Source of the DNA: Calothrix sp. PCC 6303
GTDB lineage: Bacteria > Cyanobacteriota > Cyanobacteriia > Cyanobacteriales > Nostocaceae
DNA length: 64,000 nucleotides
NCBI RefSeq assembly: GCF_000317435.1
Contig: NC_019751.1
Coordinates: 3,472,001 to 3,536,000, forward strand
Reading direction: 5' to 3'
In this document: positions 26,787-36,380 of the stretch, piece by piece
Layout of the letters: each line of letters starts with the position of its first letter
Position numbering within the stretch: position 1 is the stretch's first letter
Translations under genes and position numbers: made by a program
Notes under the pieces: model-generated
Told to the model about the DNA's origin: nothing
Databases searched by the model: none
Seen by the model: the letters and a program-made list of their open reading frames with translations, nothing else

Positions 26787-28274
26787 TCAAACTCTGGCTT
26801 TTAAAGCATCTTTTGCATGTTCTCGATCATCGAAGTGGATTTTCTCAGTACCAAGAATTTGGTAATCTTCGTGACCTTTACCTGCAAGTAGGATACCATC
26901 TCCGGGTTTAGCTGACAAAATAGCGGTACGAATTGCTTGAGCGCGATCGCATATCACAATAGGATTAGTATTTTCGGGGATTCCCACTAAAATATCCTTG
27001 AGTATCTGTTCTGCGTCTTCGGTGCGAGGGTTATCAGATGTCACCACAGCAACGTCAGCTAATTCTGCGGCAATTTTACCCATTTTTGGACGCTTGGTTT
27101 TATCTCTATCACCACCACAACCAAATACACAAATGATCTTACCGGGAATAAATGGGCGTGATGCTTTTAACAGGTTTTCCAAACTATCAGGGGTATGGGC
27201 ATAGTCTACAATCACACTAATGTCTTGATTTTCACTAAGTTGTACCCTTTCCATTCTCCCAGGAACACCAGGAAATTCAGAAATAGCATCAGCAACTAAA
27301 TCCAAATCCACATCAAAGTGTAAAACTGCACCTACTGCCGCTAACAAATTTTCCAGATTATATTGACCAACTAAAGGTGAATGAAATTTAACATTACCTT
27401 TAGGAGTATGTAAAGTCCCACTTATTCCATTTTGTTGGTAATTTAAATCACTCATCCACAGATTAGCTTGAGTATTATTAACGCTATAACTCCAAACCTT
27501 TTCATCTCCTAAAGCCTGAATTAACCGCTGACCATAGGAATCATCTATATTAATAATTGCTCTACCTTGAAGATAGTTAGGACTAAATAGTAAAGCTTTG
27601 GCATTAAAGTAATCTTCCATATCTTTGTGGTAGTCCAAATGATCTTGGGTGAGATTACTAAATACCCCAACTTCAAATTTACAACCTAAAACCCTTCCCT
27701 GTGCCAAAGCATGGGAACTAATTTCCATCACCCCATACTCATTTCCCGCATCCACTGCTGCTGCAAGTTGTTGCTGTAACTCCACTGCAAAGGGGGTAGT
27801 ATGGACAGCAGTCTGACTAAACCCTTGCCAACGGGTATACAGGGTACCCATTAAAGCAGTTTTGAGGCTTGCCTTATCCAACAAAAATTCAATCAAGTGG
27901 GTAGTTGTGGTTTTGCCATTAGTACCCGTAACCCCGATTAATTTCAGCGCATGTCCTGGATATCCGTAAAATGCAGCCGATATTTTTGCACAGGCTTTTG
28001 TCATATCCGAAGTGGTGATGACACAAACATCAGCAGTGGGGGGAACTTTTGCTGCTGCTGCTGTGGAAATAATCGCCGCAACAGCACCTGCTGCTAAAGC
28101 ACTTTGCCAAAATTCTCCGCCATCAACCCTTGTACCAGGCATACCCACAAATAACTCTCCCACATTGGTGGCATGGGAGTTTGTTGTTAAGCCTTCAATT
28201 TCCATATCCATGGCTGGATGTTCGGGTAATGCCACAATACCATCAACAGCCGCAAGCAATTCTCGCAGTTTCAT
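26787..28274 (-). CDS. murE: UDP-MurNAc-L-Ala-D-Glu:meso-diaminopimelate ligase
   Basis: 495 aa. ATP-binding GVTGTNGKTTTTHL (about residue 117-130), HTTPFAVELQ substrate loop, SSHALAQGRV with LTQDHLDYHKDMEDYF (carbamylated-Lys region), DYAHTPDSLEN, and the DNPRTE motif (about 414) that selects meso-diaminopimelate rather than lysine. It adds the third residue of the peptidoglycan stem peptide in the cytoplasm. It is a single gene between the DICT kinase and a glutaredoxin-like gene, all on the minus strand but with sizeable gaps. Confidence 0.97.
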   Translation of the reverse strand: MKLRELLAAVDGIVALPEHPAMDMEIEGLTTNSHATNVGELFVGMPGTRVDGGEFWQSALAAGAVAAIISTAAAAKVPPTADVCVITTSDMTKACAKISAAFYGYPGHALKLIGVTGTNGKTTTTHLIEFLLDKASLKTALMGTLYTRWQGFSQTAVHTTPFAVELQQQLAAAVDAGNEYGVMEISSHALAQGRVLGCKFEVGVFSNLTQDHLDYHKDMEDYFNAKALLFSPNYLQGRAIINIDDSYGQRLIQALGDEKVWSYSVNNTQANLWMSDLNYQQNGISGTLHTPKGNVKFHSPLVGQYNLENLLAAVGAVLHFDVDLDLVADAISEFPGVPGRMERVQLSENQDISVIVDYAHTPDSLENLLKASRPFIPGKIICVFGCGGDRDKTKRPKMGKIAAELADVAVVTSDNPRTEDAEQILKDILVGIPENTNPIVICDRAQAIRTAILSAKPGDGILLAGKGHEDYQILGTEKIHFDDREHAKDALKARV

Positions 28275-28400
28275 TTCACAACCTCATCACAAAGCACACT
28301 AGGGATTGGTGTAAGAGTATAACTTTTAACTCTGATATTCAATCCCTAATCCAAAATATAATTCTGATATTTTGCAGTATTTTTCTTGATAGAGAAATAC

Positions 28401-28676
28401 TTAAAGGTACTTTTGTAGTAATTTTTCTAGTTGAGCAACAGTAGCACGCGGAGATGGACGAGGTATCGATTGCTCTCTAGTTGTTGTATCATCTGAGTTA
28501 CCGTAGTTTTGCACCATTAAAACTGGGATTTCGTACTGATACATTGCGAACCAGTTGTCTTGGGTTGTAATGTCACGAATTTCTAACTCAAATTGAATCG
28601 TTGTAATTTGTTCTAATTTTTGCTGTAAACCTTCGCAAAGATGACATCCTGGTTTGCTATACAAGATTAATCGCAT
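28401..28676 (-). CDS. Glutaredoxin-like thioredoxin-fold protein
   Basis: 91 aa. N-terminal LILYSKPGCHLCEGLQQKL carries a CxxC (Cys11, Cys14) of the glutaredoxin-like DUF836 type. The cis-Pro is in YEIPVLMV. The C-terminus is PRPSPRATVAQLEKLLQKYL. The fold reduces disulfides or glutathione adducts; the physiological target is unknown. It lies 126 bp upstream of murE on the same strand. Confidence 0.85.
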   Translation of the reverse strand: MRLILYSKPGCHLCEGLQQKLEQITTIQFELEIRDITTQDNWFAMYQYEIPVLMVQNYGNSDDTTTREQSIPRPSPRATVAQLEKLLQKYL

Positions 28677-29040
28677 TTATTTTCCTTGAAATCATCATTT
28701 AGGGCTGATTTTACAGTAGCTAATTAGGGCAATAAAGAGCAAAATAAATCTAAATTTCTGTGAAGAAATATTTGGAGATGCGAGAAATCATCCGGAAAAC
28801 CGCTACATCTTGAGGCAATAAGGTATTTAAAAAATAAGTAATGAGTAATGAATAATAAGTTGGTTTTGTGACGGGGATTTTACACAAAACAGCGCAAACT
28901 TAACGGGGCTGTGCCTCCGTTAAAGTTTGTAAGAAGGCTGTATGTAGAGACAGGGGAATGAAACCCCCAGACTTTGTTAAACCCCTAAACCTGGTTAAAT
29001 CACTATACAAACTCCCTGTTTGATTTCTGCAAGGCGCACA
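28677..29040. other. Intergenic region left of the TnpB element
   Basis: No gene. It contains a GAGTAATGAATAATAAG-type short repeat near 28839-28860 and a copy of the AGCGCAAAC...GTTTGTAAGAAG palindrome (28890-28936). The rest is unremarkable AT-rich DNA. Confidence 0.6.
28890..28936. repeat. AGCGCAAAC...GTTTGTAAGAAG palindrome, fourth copy
   Basis: Same conserved ends as the triple repeat at 21010-21151, but with different arms (TTAACGG...CCGTTAA). The arm change preserves pairing, which points to selection or replication for the hairpin. Confidence 0.8.
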
Positions 29041-29061
29041 CTCGTGACTTCAAGTCATGAG
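29041..29061 (+). repeat. Left-end hairpin of TnpB element
   Basis: About a 9-bp stem with a G-T pair and a short loop, 78 bp upstream of tnpB. Matches the right-end hairpin in its TGACTT...AGTCAT core. Confidence 0.7.
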
Positions 29062-29138
29062 TTAGGCTCTCCATATTTCTATATTTAAATGATTGCATAT
29101 TATGATAAAATTATCGTAAGCAATTATTTAAAATCAAA

Positions 29139-30350
29139 ATGCAGAAAGCGTTTAAAATTGCACTTATTCCTAGCCACAACCAAGAAGTCTTAATTAACAA
29201 GACGATAGGTTGTGCTAGATTTGTGTACAACCGTTTTCTGGCATTAAGGAAAGAGTTATATGCGACTGAGCAGAAAACCTTAAATTACAATACTTGTAGC
29301 CAAGAGTTAACTCTTCTCAAGAAAGAGATTGAATGGTTAAAGGAAGTAGATAAATTTGCTCTGCAAAACTCGCTCAAAAATTTAGAGGCAGCGTACAAAA
29401 ACTTTTTCACTGACTTGAAAAAGTCTAAAAAGAAGAAAGGTGTCGGCTTCCCCAAATTCAAAAAGAAGTACGGTTGCAAGCAATCTTACAAGACGAATCT
29501 TACCAATGGAAACATTCAAATTATAGAGAATCGTTTAAAACTCCCCAAATTAGGATGGATAAAGTTTTATAAATCACAAGATATTACTGGAAAGCTTGTC
29601 AACGTTACCGTTACTCGGACTTCTTCTGGTAAATATATTGCTAGTATCCTCTGTGAAACTGAGATAGAAAAATATCCGATTGGCACCCAAAATATTGGTT
29701 TAGACTTGGGGATTAAATCTTATCTGGTTACTAGCGAAGGTGAAGTTATAGAAAATCCTAAATATTATCGACTTCAATTAAAGAAGTTACGCAAAGCAAA
29801 TAAAAAGTTATCCCGTAGTACAAAAGGTAGTAGCAATAGAGTCAAAGCGAAAATCAAGCTGGCTAGAATCTACGAACGGATTACCAATTTGAGAGATGAC
29901 TTTCTGCACAAGTTGTCAACTCGCCTAATCAAGGAAAACAGTATTATCTGTATTGAAGATTTACGAGTCGTTAACATGGTAAAGAATCACAAACTAGCAT
30001 TGAGTATTTCAGATGCTAGTTGGTCTAAATTTGTTACCATGTTGGAATATAAAGCTTTGTGGCATGACAGAGTTGTGCAGAAAGTTGGTACGTTTTATCC
30101 CTCATCTCAGACTTGTAACTGCTGCGGTTTGATCAACCCATTAGTTAAAGATTTAAAGTTACGTGAATGGTCTTGTCCTAGTTGCAATAGTTACAATTTA
30201 AGGGATAAAAACGCCTCACTTAATATATTAAGTGAGGGTTTGAGATTGCTAACCGCCGTCGGTACGCCGGAGGTTATAAAAAACGCCTGTGGAGAACTTG
30301 TAAGTCCTGAATTATTTCAGGCAGAGATCGTTGAAGCAGGAATCGCGTGA
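29139..30350 (+). CDS. tnpB: TnpB RNA-guided nuclease (IS605 OrfB)
   Basis: 403 aa. N-terminal helix-turn-helix-like part ([29 protein letters not shown]), then a RuvC-like nuclease split in three: Asp in [12 protein letters not shown] (about 189), Glu in [12 protein letters not shown] (about 272) and Asp in [10 protein letters not shown] (about 354). A zinc ribbon with CNCCG...CPSC (about 331-350) sits before the last acidic residue. All three catalytic acids and the Zn cysteines are intact. TnpB cuts DNA using an omega RNA made from the 3' end of the element. The stop codon falls inside the right-end hairpin, as is common. Confidence 0.95.
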   Translation: MQKAFKIALIPSHNQEVLINKTIGCARFVYNRFLALRKELYATEQKTLNYNTCSQELTLLKKEIEWLKEVDKFALQNSLKNLEAAYKNFFTDLKKSKKKKGVGFPKFKKKYGCKQSYKTNLTNGNIQIIENRLKLPKLGWIKFYKSQDITGKLVNVTVTRTSSGKYIASILCETEIEKYPIGTQNIGLDLGIKSYLVTSEGEVIENPKYYRLQLKKLRKANKKLSRSTKGSSNRVKAKIKLARIYERITNLRDDFLHKLSTRLIKENSIICIEDLRVVNMVKNHKLALSISDASWSKFVTMLEYKALWHDRVVQKVGTFYPSSQTCNCCGLINPLVKDLKLREWSCPSCNSYNLRDKNASLNILSEGLRLLTAVGTPEVIKNACGELVSPELFQAEIVEAGIA

Positions 30351-30364
30351 CTTCCAGTCATGCG
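30344..30364 (+). repeat. Right-end hairpin of TnpB element
   Basis: 9-bp stem with a 3-nt loop overlapping the tnpB stop codon. It should form the 3' hairpin of the omega RNA; the guide segment would be the flank beginning near 30365. Confidence 0.7.
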
Positions 30365-30638
30365 AGGTTCAATAGGATGAGGTTGAGAATTAGTCAGAAA
30401 TTCACAACAATATCTTGCCAAGATAAGGAGTATTTATAGTTGTAGTAAAGAACAGTTTTTTTGTGAGCAAGAAAAAATATTAGCAGTTACTATAAAATAC
30501 GAAAGCAAAAGCCGTTCAGCTTAACTTTCAGGGTGCAAAATCTTTATTTAACGACAGTACCAGCAAAAACTACTAGTTGTGTCTGAAGTTTCCAGGGTGA
30601 TTTACAACGTAACTTCAGGTTTAATACGATATCATCAA

Positions 30639-33350
30639 ATGACTCAACAGCATCTCTTGAAACTTGCAATGCAAGGGAATACAGAGGCAATTGAAACTCT
30701 AATTAATGAGTTACTGCAACCTCAAGGCATTACTGCAAAAGTAGGATCACAGCAAAGTTCTTTGTATGTGGCTTTAGCTGCGGCAAATGTCCCCAAACAA
30801 CAGCTTTTGGTACCATTGATCTACCAGAAAATTCTCCATTGGCATGTAGAATATTTCCAAACTGCCAAAATCTATGCTGCTGCATGGGGAGAAAGTTCTC
30901 CAGCTTGGCAGGAAGAGGTTTTATTGAGTGATGCAAAATCAAAAAATAATGATTTTGTAGAAACAAATTCAGATATGCTCAAAGATGGAGGGGAAAAAAT
31001 AGATGATAGCCCTGATATAAAAAGCATGGAGAGAACCAGTGGAAATTTGAGGATTGGCGATAATGTTCTGCAAATAGGCTTACCCAATGGTAATGTGGTT
31101 AAACAGGGAGTATCTGCACCTCCTTGTCGATGGCAACCACGTCCAACACCTATATTATCGTTGCCGAAGACATTTCCTTTATTGATTGGTAGACTACCAC
31201 AAATTAAGAGTGCGATCGCATTCTCGAAAGAAAAGCATTCGGTGGAGTTTTTTGGTTCACCCGGTTTGGGAAAATCCAGTTTACTCTGGCATTTGGGCTA
31301 TTATTTCCAATCTCAGTCTCGGTTTAGTGATGGTGTAGTTGGTTTTAACACTCATTACGAATCAGTATCTGATATTCTTCAAGGGCTATTTGACATTTTC
31401 TACGAAAGTGAAAAGGGATGTAAACCAACACTAAGTGAAATTCAGCAAGCATTACGAAATAAACAAATATTAGTTTTTCTCGATGATCAAAATTTAAGTA
31501 GTGACGAAGTTGGCGATTTAATTAAGACTCTGCCAAATATAACTTTTATCATTGCTTCCACCGAACAAAGACTATCCCAAACAGGACAATCGCTACGTTT
31601 ACCTGGTTTAACCAATCGTGATGGCTTAACCTTAGTATCTCACGAATTAAAGCGATCGCTTACTCCCGAAGAACGTACAGCGTTTGATGCTTTATATCTG
31701 CGGTTTGAAGGACACCCATGGCTGTTACAGTTAACGGCAATAGCTATGCGTCAAGGTGTCGGAACTTTAGCAGAAATATTAATTAAACTCCAGTTAGCTG
31801 ATAGCAATAACTGGTTGGTTAAACAAATATTAGCCTCATTAAGTTCTCCCCAACTGGCAGTAGTTGCGGCTTTAGCATCAGTAGGAGGTGCAGGATTATT
31901 AATTCCCCAAATTGCCGCACTCAGTGGAGTTAGGGAAACAGCAGATGTCTTAGCAAGTTTAGCTGAGTTGAAGCTAGTTCAGGCAGAAAATGATACTTTT
32001 ACTGGGAATGGCTACTACCGCTACAGTGTCACCAGTAGTTTGATTGATGCTCTGCCACCGGAATGGGACTTGGAAACTCTGCGTTTACGTTCTTTTAATT
32101 ATTTCATAGGTTGGGCACAAAAGTCGCGCAATATTAATAGTATTAATACTATTAATACTATTAATAATTTACTATTTTCAGAAACAGATGCCATCATGAC
32201 AACCCTAGCATGGGGAGTCAAATCTCAACAATGGGCGCAGGTATTATCAATGGTGCAAACTGTTGAAACACCCATTGCTTTGGCAAGACGCTGGGGTTTG
32301 TGGGAACAGTTATTAAAGTGGGGTTTACAAGCATCTGAAAAACTATCAGATGATGCCACAACAGCCTACATACTTCACCAACTTGGTACCCGTAGTTTCT
32401 GTTTAAATGATTATACTTCAGCCCAAGAGTATCTCAACCGTTCCCTAAAAATTCGTCAATCATTGGCAGATACTCAAGGTATGGAGATAACTTCCTATAC
32501 TCTTGGACTCATCCCCAAACCTGAAACATCAGCAGTTGTAACTCCCCCAAAAAATTCTATTCCCCAGACTTTCAAGCTACAAACTAGCAAACTCATATAT
32601 CCCAAAATTCGGATTTCATCTGCAACTTTAATTCCTTTAACGATGGTGGGAGCAGTGGGATTAACTGGATATTACCTGATATTACAACCGAAATCATCAA
32701 CTACATCCCAAATTCCAGTTAAATCTACATCGCCTATACCACCTACATCCAAGTCAGTGGCAGTGAAACCCGTTAGCTTTAGTCGTGAAAAATTCAACTT
32801 TGGCAACCAATCTATAGATATAAAAAATCAACAACTTTTCCTGACTATTATTAACCCTAACACGACATCATTAGAGGTTGGAAAAATTAAACCAATAGGT
32901 AAGCAAGCTGATTTCGAGGTGAATTTGGATGATTGTTCAAATCCCATCACATCTAATGAAATTTGCAAACTTGCTATTATTTTTAACCCTTTAACCACCG
33001 GAAAACACCAAGCAACCTTACCTGTAACTGATAGTCAAGGCAAAATTATTAAGCAAATTCCAATTGAGGGAGTAGCAACTGCACCCACATTGCCATTCAT
33101 TCCCGAAACTAACCTACCTGCACCCACATCCGAGGTTGAAGAAGTTCTTCCTACACCTAAAGCTAAAGAATTTCCTCGAATTCGCAGAACCAAAATTCAA
33201 CCCCAAGTAATTCCTAGGGAATCCACATCAACTACACCAGAATCATCTCCCCAAGTTACACCTACAGAATCACCCACTCCCCTACCAACCGAAACACCTG
33301 GGTTACAACCAACTCCAGAAACTACTCCTGAAGTTATGGATACTCCTTAG
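30639..33350 (+). CDS. STAND-type NTPase with C-terminal membrane helix and ASH-like domain
   Basis: About 903 aa from ATG 30639 (MTQQHLLKLAMQGNTEAIE, a recurring cyanobacterial start domain); an upstream start at 30579 adds a weak tail. P-loop FFGSPGLGKSSLLW near residue 204 and LVFLDDQN Walker B near 283 are followed by helical winged-helix-like and TPR-like segments (SAQEYLNRSLKIRQSL). One membrane helix lies at about 660-685. The outer part is a beta-sandwich of ASH/choice-of-anchor type (FSREKFNFGNQSI...LTIINPN...CKLAIIFNPLTTG), then a Pro/Thr-rich tail. An in-frame AATATT-type microsatellite encodes NINSINTINTINN near 505. Likely a membrane-bound signal-transducing NTPase. Confidence 0.8.
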   Translation: MTQQHLLKLAMQGNTEAIETLINELLQPQGITAKVGSQQSSLYVALAAANVPKQQLLVPLIYQKILHWHVEYFQTAKIYAAAWGESSPAWQEEVLLSDAKSKNNDFVETNSDMLKDGGEKIDDSPDIKSMERTSGNLRIGDNVLQIGLPNGNVVKQGVSAPPCRWQPRPTPILSLPKTFPLLIGRLPQIKSAIAFSKEKHSVEFFGSPGLGKSSLLWHLGYYFQSQSRFSDGVVGFNTHYESVSDILQGLFDIFYESEKGCKPTLSEIQQALRNKQILVFLDDQNLSSDEVGDLIKTLPNITFIIASTEQRLSQTGQSLRLPGLTNRDGLTLVSHELKRSLTPEERTAFDALYLRFEGHPWLLQLTAIAMRQGVGTLAEILIKLQLADSNNWLVKQILASLSSPQLAVVAALASVGGAGLLIPQIAALSGVRETADVLASLAELKLVQAENDTFTGNGYYRYSVTSSLIDALPPEWDLETLRLRSFNYFIGWAQKSRNINSINTINTINNLLFSETDAIMTTLAWGVKSQQWAQVLSMVQTVETPIALARRWGLWEQLLKWGLQASEKLSDDATTAYILHQLGTRSFCLNDYTSAQEYLNRSLKIRQSLADTQGMEITSYTLGLIPKPETSAVVTPPKNSIPQTFKLQTSKLIYPKIRISSATLIPLTMVGAVGLTGYYLILQPKSSTTSQIPVKSTSPIPPTSKSVAVKPVSFSREKFNFGNQSIDIKNQQLFLTIINPNTTSLEVGKIKPIGKQADFEVNLDDCSNPITSNEICKLAIIFNPLTTGKHQATLPVTDSQGKIIKQIPIEGVATAPTLPFIPETNLPAPTSEVEEVLPTPKAKEFPRIRRTKIQPQVIPRESTSTTPESSPQVTPTESPTPLPTETPGLQPTPETTPEVMDTP

Positions 33351-33370
33351 AAAGGATGGAGTTAAATGCC

Positions 33371-33396
33371 AAAAAAGACGTAGCAGTGCTACGTCT
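33371..33396 (-). terminator. Intrinsic terminator of the ABC exporter gene
   Basis: Perfect 9-bp stem AGACGTAGC/GCTACGTCT with a 3-nt loop, followed on the minus strand by TTTTTT. Twelve bp past the exporter stop; it lies between convergent genes and can also slow the NTPase transcript. Confidence 0.85.
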
Positions 33397-33408
33397 CTAG
33401 GGAATGAT

Positions 33409-35241
33409 TTAACTGTTAACTGTTTGAATTAACTCACCCGTTTCCTGCAATGCATGTAATCTGTAATACATACCACCACGGCGAAGAAGTTCGGCATGAC
33501 TACCAACCTCAATGATATTACCTTGATCTAAGACAACGATTTTATCAGCTTCTCGGACAGTACTCAGACGGTGAGCAATGATAATTGTAGTACGGGTTCC
33601 TTGAAGCGATCGCATAGCCAGTTGAATGGCTCTTTCTGATTCATAATCTAAACTAGATGTAGCTTCGTCAAAAATCAACACATCGGGTTCAATTAGTAAA
33701 GCACGGGCAATTCCCAAACGCTGTCTTTGTCCACCCGAAAGCCTGACACCCCTTTCCCCAACTACAGTATAGTAACCTTGGGGTAGGATTTTGATTACTT
33801 CATCTAAACGTGCCATCTCACAAGCTTGTTCAACTTGTTCCATTGTGGCATCTGGTCTACCATATCTCAAGTTGTCCAATACTGTTCCGTTAAAAACATC
33901 AACTTCTTGGTGAACAATTGCTAACCGACGACGGTATCCTCCCACATCTAGTTGACGAATATCTTCCCCATCAATCAAGATATTACCTGTTTGAGGTTCA
34001 AAGTACCGCAATAGCAATTTTACCAAAGTTGATTTACCTGAACCTGAACGTCCAACTAAAGCTACTGTTTCACAGGGTTGAATCGATAGGTTAATGTCAT
34101 TCAATACTTGCCTGTTTGCTTCATAACCAAAATTCAGGTGAGAAAATTCAATTTTCCCACTAAATTTGTATTTTTTATTTGCTTTTTCTCCAACTACGTT
34201 ATCCTGGTTAGCATCTCGGCTGGATGGTTCTTGGAGAAACTCATGAAATCGCAGCATTGATGCATAGCGACGGGCAAATATTTCAGCTAATTGACTAATG
34301 GGTTCTAATTCAGCGTATGCCATACTAGAAAGCGTCAAAGTCATAATAAAATGACCTAGGGAAATTCTGCCATCAATAGTAGCTGCTAAAGTTAAACCGA
34401 GAATAGCAAAAACACAAAGTTGAATAATTGTTCTTTGCCAAGTGACTAATCTGACATAACCTATGTGAATCCGATAATCCACCACGGTGAATTCTCGTGT
34501 AAAACGTCTAGATTGCCTTTGAAACTCATTATTCTCTGTAGCAAAAGCCTTAACTGTCTTGATATTGGTGATGATTTCGGAAGTTCGACTTTCGGTATCT
34601 TCCATATACTTATCCAGTCGGCTTTCGTGCCAAATTAGCCGCTGCAATTTCCTCAAGCTAAAGCTTAAAATGACGATGAATGAGACTAAATAAAGAATTG
34701 CAATTCGCCATTCAATAACTAAAATAAACCCAAATATTCCTAAAATTCTGACTAATTTGGGAATGAATTGTCCAGCTATCTCTGGATATGTCCAGGTGTA
34801 GTTTGTCAGACCCCTGGCGACTCTTCCCGCAATTCTTCCAGGGTTATTTTCATCATAATATTCTAAGGGTAAATTGAGGATTTTCCTAACAGCTTCCTCA
34901 TTCTTATTTCGCCTTGATTTTAAGGCAATATCCCAGTGGAACCACACAGTTAACCATGGTTGAGTTGGTGCGCGCAGAACTGATACACAGAAAATAACTC
35001 CCAGCAATATACCTAAAGATATATTTTTAGTAACTGGGGAATTTATAGCCTGGGCAATAAATGCGATCGCATTCTCCAACGGTTTGTCTAAAGCTTGATT
35101 GGAAAGAACATTTAATATTTGTCCAATTCCATAGGGGACAACTAAATCTAACAGTTCATAGACACTCGCAGCCGTTATACTAAATATACTCAGCTTCCAG
35201 TAAGGACGGAAGTAATTTACTACATCTCGAAAATTTGCCAT
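33409..35241 (-). CDS. ABC exporter, fused permease and ATPase
   Basis: 610 aa half-transporter. A six-helix type-1 exporter membrane domain spans about 15-325. The ATPase domain (about 355-600) has Walker A ALVGRSGSGKSTLV, Q-loop VHQEVDVF, signature LSGGQRQRLGIARA, Walker B VLIFDEATSSLD and the H-loop IIAHRLSTV. It exports lipids or small molecules as a homodimer or heterodimer; substrate unknown. A 21-bp palindrome lies about 41-61 bp upstream of the ATG and may be an operator. Confidence 0.93.
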   Translation of the reverse strand: MANFRDVVNYFRPYWKLSIFSITAASVYELLDLVVPYGIGQILNVLSNQALDKPLENAIAFIAQAINSPVTKNISLGILLGVIFCVSVLRAPTQPWLTVWFHWDIALKSRRNKNEEAVRKILNLPLEYYDENNPGRIAGRVARGLTNYTWTYPEIAGQFIPKLVRILGIFGFILVIEWRIAILYLVSFIVILSFSLRKLQRLIWHESRLDKYMEDTESRTSEIITNIKTVKAFATENNEFQRQSRRFTREFTVVDYRIHIGYVRLVTWQRTIIQLCVFAILGLTLAATIDGRISLGHFIMTLTLSSMAYAELEPISQLAEIFARRYASMLRFHEFLQEPSSRDANQDNVVGEKANKKYKFSGKIEFSHLNFGYEANRQVLNDINLSIQPCETVALVGRSGSGKSTLVKLLLRYFEPQTGNILIDGEDIRQLDVGGYRRRLAIVHQEVDVFNGTVLDNLRYGRPDATMEQVEQACEMARLDEVIKILPQGYYTVVGERGVRLSGGQRQRLGIARALLIEPDVLIFDEATSSLDYESERAIQLAMRSLQGTRTTIIIAHRLSTVREADKIVVLDQGNIIEVGSHAELLRRGGMYYRLHALQETGELIQTVNS

Positions 35242-35281
35242 GATGCACGCTGATAATCTGTGCTTGACTCATTCAGAACTT

Positions 35282-35302
35282 TATACTACATGATGTAGTA
35301 TA
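35282..35302. promoter_or_regulatory. Palindromic operator candidate TATACTACAT-G-ATGTAGTATA
   Basis: A perfect 10-bp inverted repeat around a single central base, 41 bp upstream of the ABC exporter start. The TACTACA...TGTAGTA pattern resembles BlaI/MecI-type operators; that link is inference. No regulator gene of that family is in the window. Confidence 0.45.
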
Positions 35303-35326
35303 CAAAGTCAAGAGGCAAATTAGGAA

Positions 35327-36187
35327 TTAAAATCGACCTACAATAAAATTAGCTACCGCATTTAACAATGCATCCGGTTCATCTGCTCGAATTGAATGAC
35401 CACTATTTTCAAATATCTGTAATTTAGCTTCGGGTATACCTTGGGCAATTTCTACCGAAAATTCTGGCGCACATATCCAATCATGTCGTCCACCAATAAC
35501 TAATGTTGGTGCAGTAATTAAGTGCAACTTGTCAAGCACATCATAGGTTCGTAAAAAACCACCAAATGCCACATTGATAGCATCCACTGAAAGTATTACC
35601 CGTTCCCAGTTTTTTGCTGCTTTTTCTGGATCATGGTTACGGGAATACATCGAACCCATAACTGTAAAATACTCCTGTAGCTGTTGCTCATTTTCAAAGT
35701 TACCATCCCACAGCCTTTGGGTTACAGCTATTTGTTCAGGGGTTCCCCGCTCTGCTAATATCTGTTTTGCCCTAGCTAAAAATCTATAACTCGCTGTGGA
35801 TGCCACAATAATTAGCTGGGAAATGTTCTCTGGATAGCGTACTGCATAGGATAAAGCCACCATTCCCCCGTAGGAAGTGCCTAAGGCGACAATTTTGTCA
35901 AGTCCCAAATATTGGCGCAAAGCCTCCATATCCTCAATATTATTCTCTAAGGTATAGGTTTCCTTATTGCCACGGGCAGAACGTCCTTGTCCTCGATGAT
36001 CAAAATAAACCAGTTGTAAATGTTGACTCAAGGGTGAATAAGTGGGTTTATAGCCAGTATGATCGGCACCAGGTCCCCCATGAATCAAAAAAGCCACTGG
36101 TTTAGAGTGCAGCTTGTCATCTTCCACTACTAAAGCTGAACCTTCAACATCAAAGAATATTTCAGTATCGCGGATTTTTGCTCGCAT
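35327..36187 (-). CDS. Alpha/beta hydrolase, proline iminopeptidase-like
   Basis: 286 aa. FLIHGGPGADHTGY gives the HGGPG oxyanion motif of family S33 peptidases; YFDHRGQGRSARG is the usual next element. The nucleophile is Ser in ALGTSYGGMVAL, the acid Asp in VIGGRHDWICAPE, and the His in FENSGHSIRADEP. It could be a proline iminopeptidase or a related esterase/lactonase. It is 85 bp upstream of the ABC exporter gene on the same strand, with a palindrome between them. Confidence 0.9.
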   Translation of the reverse strand: MRAKIRDTEIFFDVEGSALVVEDDKLHSKPVAFLIHGGPGADHTGYKPTYSPLSQHLQLVYFDHRGQGRSARGNKETYTLENNIEDMEALRQYLGLDKIVALGTSYGGMVALSYAVRYPENISQLIIVASTASYRFLARAKQILAERGTPEQIAVTQRLWDGNFENEQQLQEYFTVMGSMYSRNHDPEKAAKNWERVILSVDAINVAFGGFLRTYDVLDKLHLITAPTLVIGGRHDWICAPEFSVEIAQGIPEAKLQIFENSGHSIRADEPDALLNAVANFIVGRF

Positions 36188-36380
36188 TCTTTAATTTTCC
36201 TCTGTATGGCAAGACCCACAATACCCAATACCCCCCATAGGTTTTACCCCCTGGCTATTTACAGCTTTCCTGCATAACATAGTGTCTCACGAATTACACT
36301 AGCGCCAGCTTTAGCAATATCATTTACTGGCGCTTTCATTGTAGCGATTATTGCCAAAACAGGTGTAAGTGTCATACCCC

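Larger units (their letters stand above)
29041..30364 (+). mobile_element. IS605-family TnpB-only element
   Basis: A tnpB gene is flanked by two similar subterminal hairpins: left 29041-29061 (CTCGTGACTT/AAGTCATGAG) and right 30344-30364 (CGCGTGACT/AGTCATGCG). Both share the TGACTT-C-AGTCAT core. No tnpA (Y1 transposase) is present, so it must be mobilised in trans or be an immobile derivative. Exact ends are not resolved. Confidence 0.8.
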
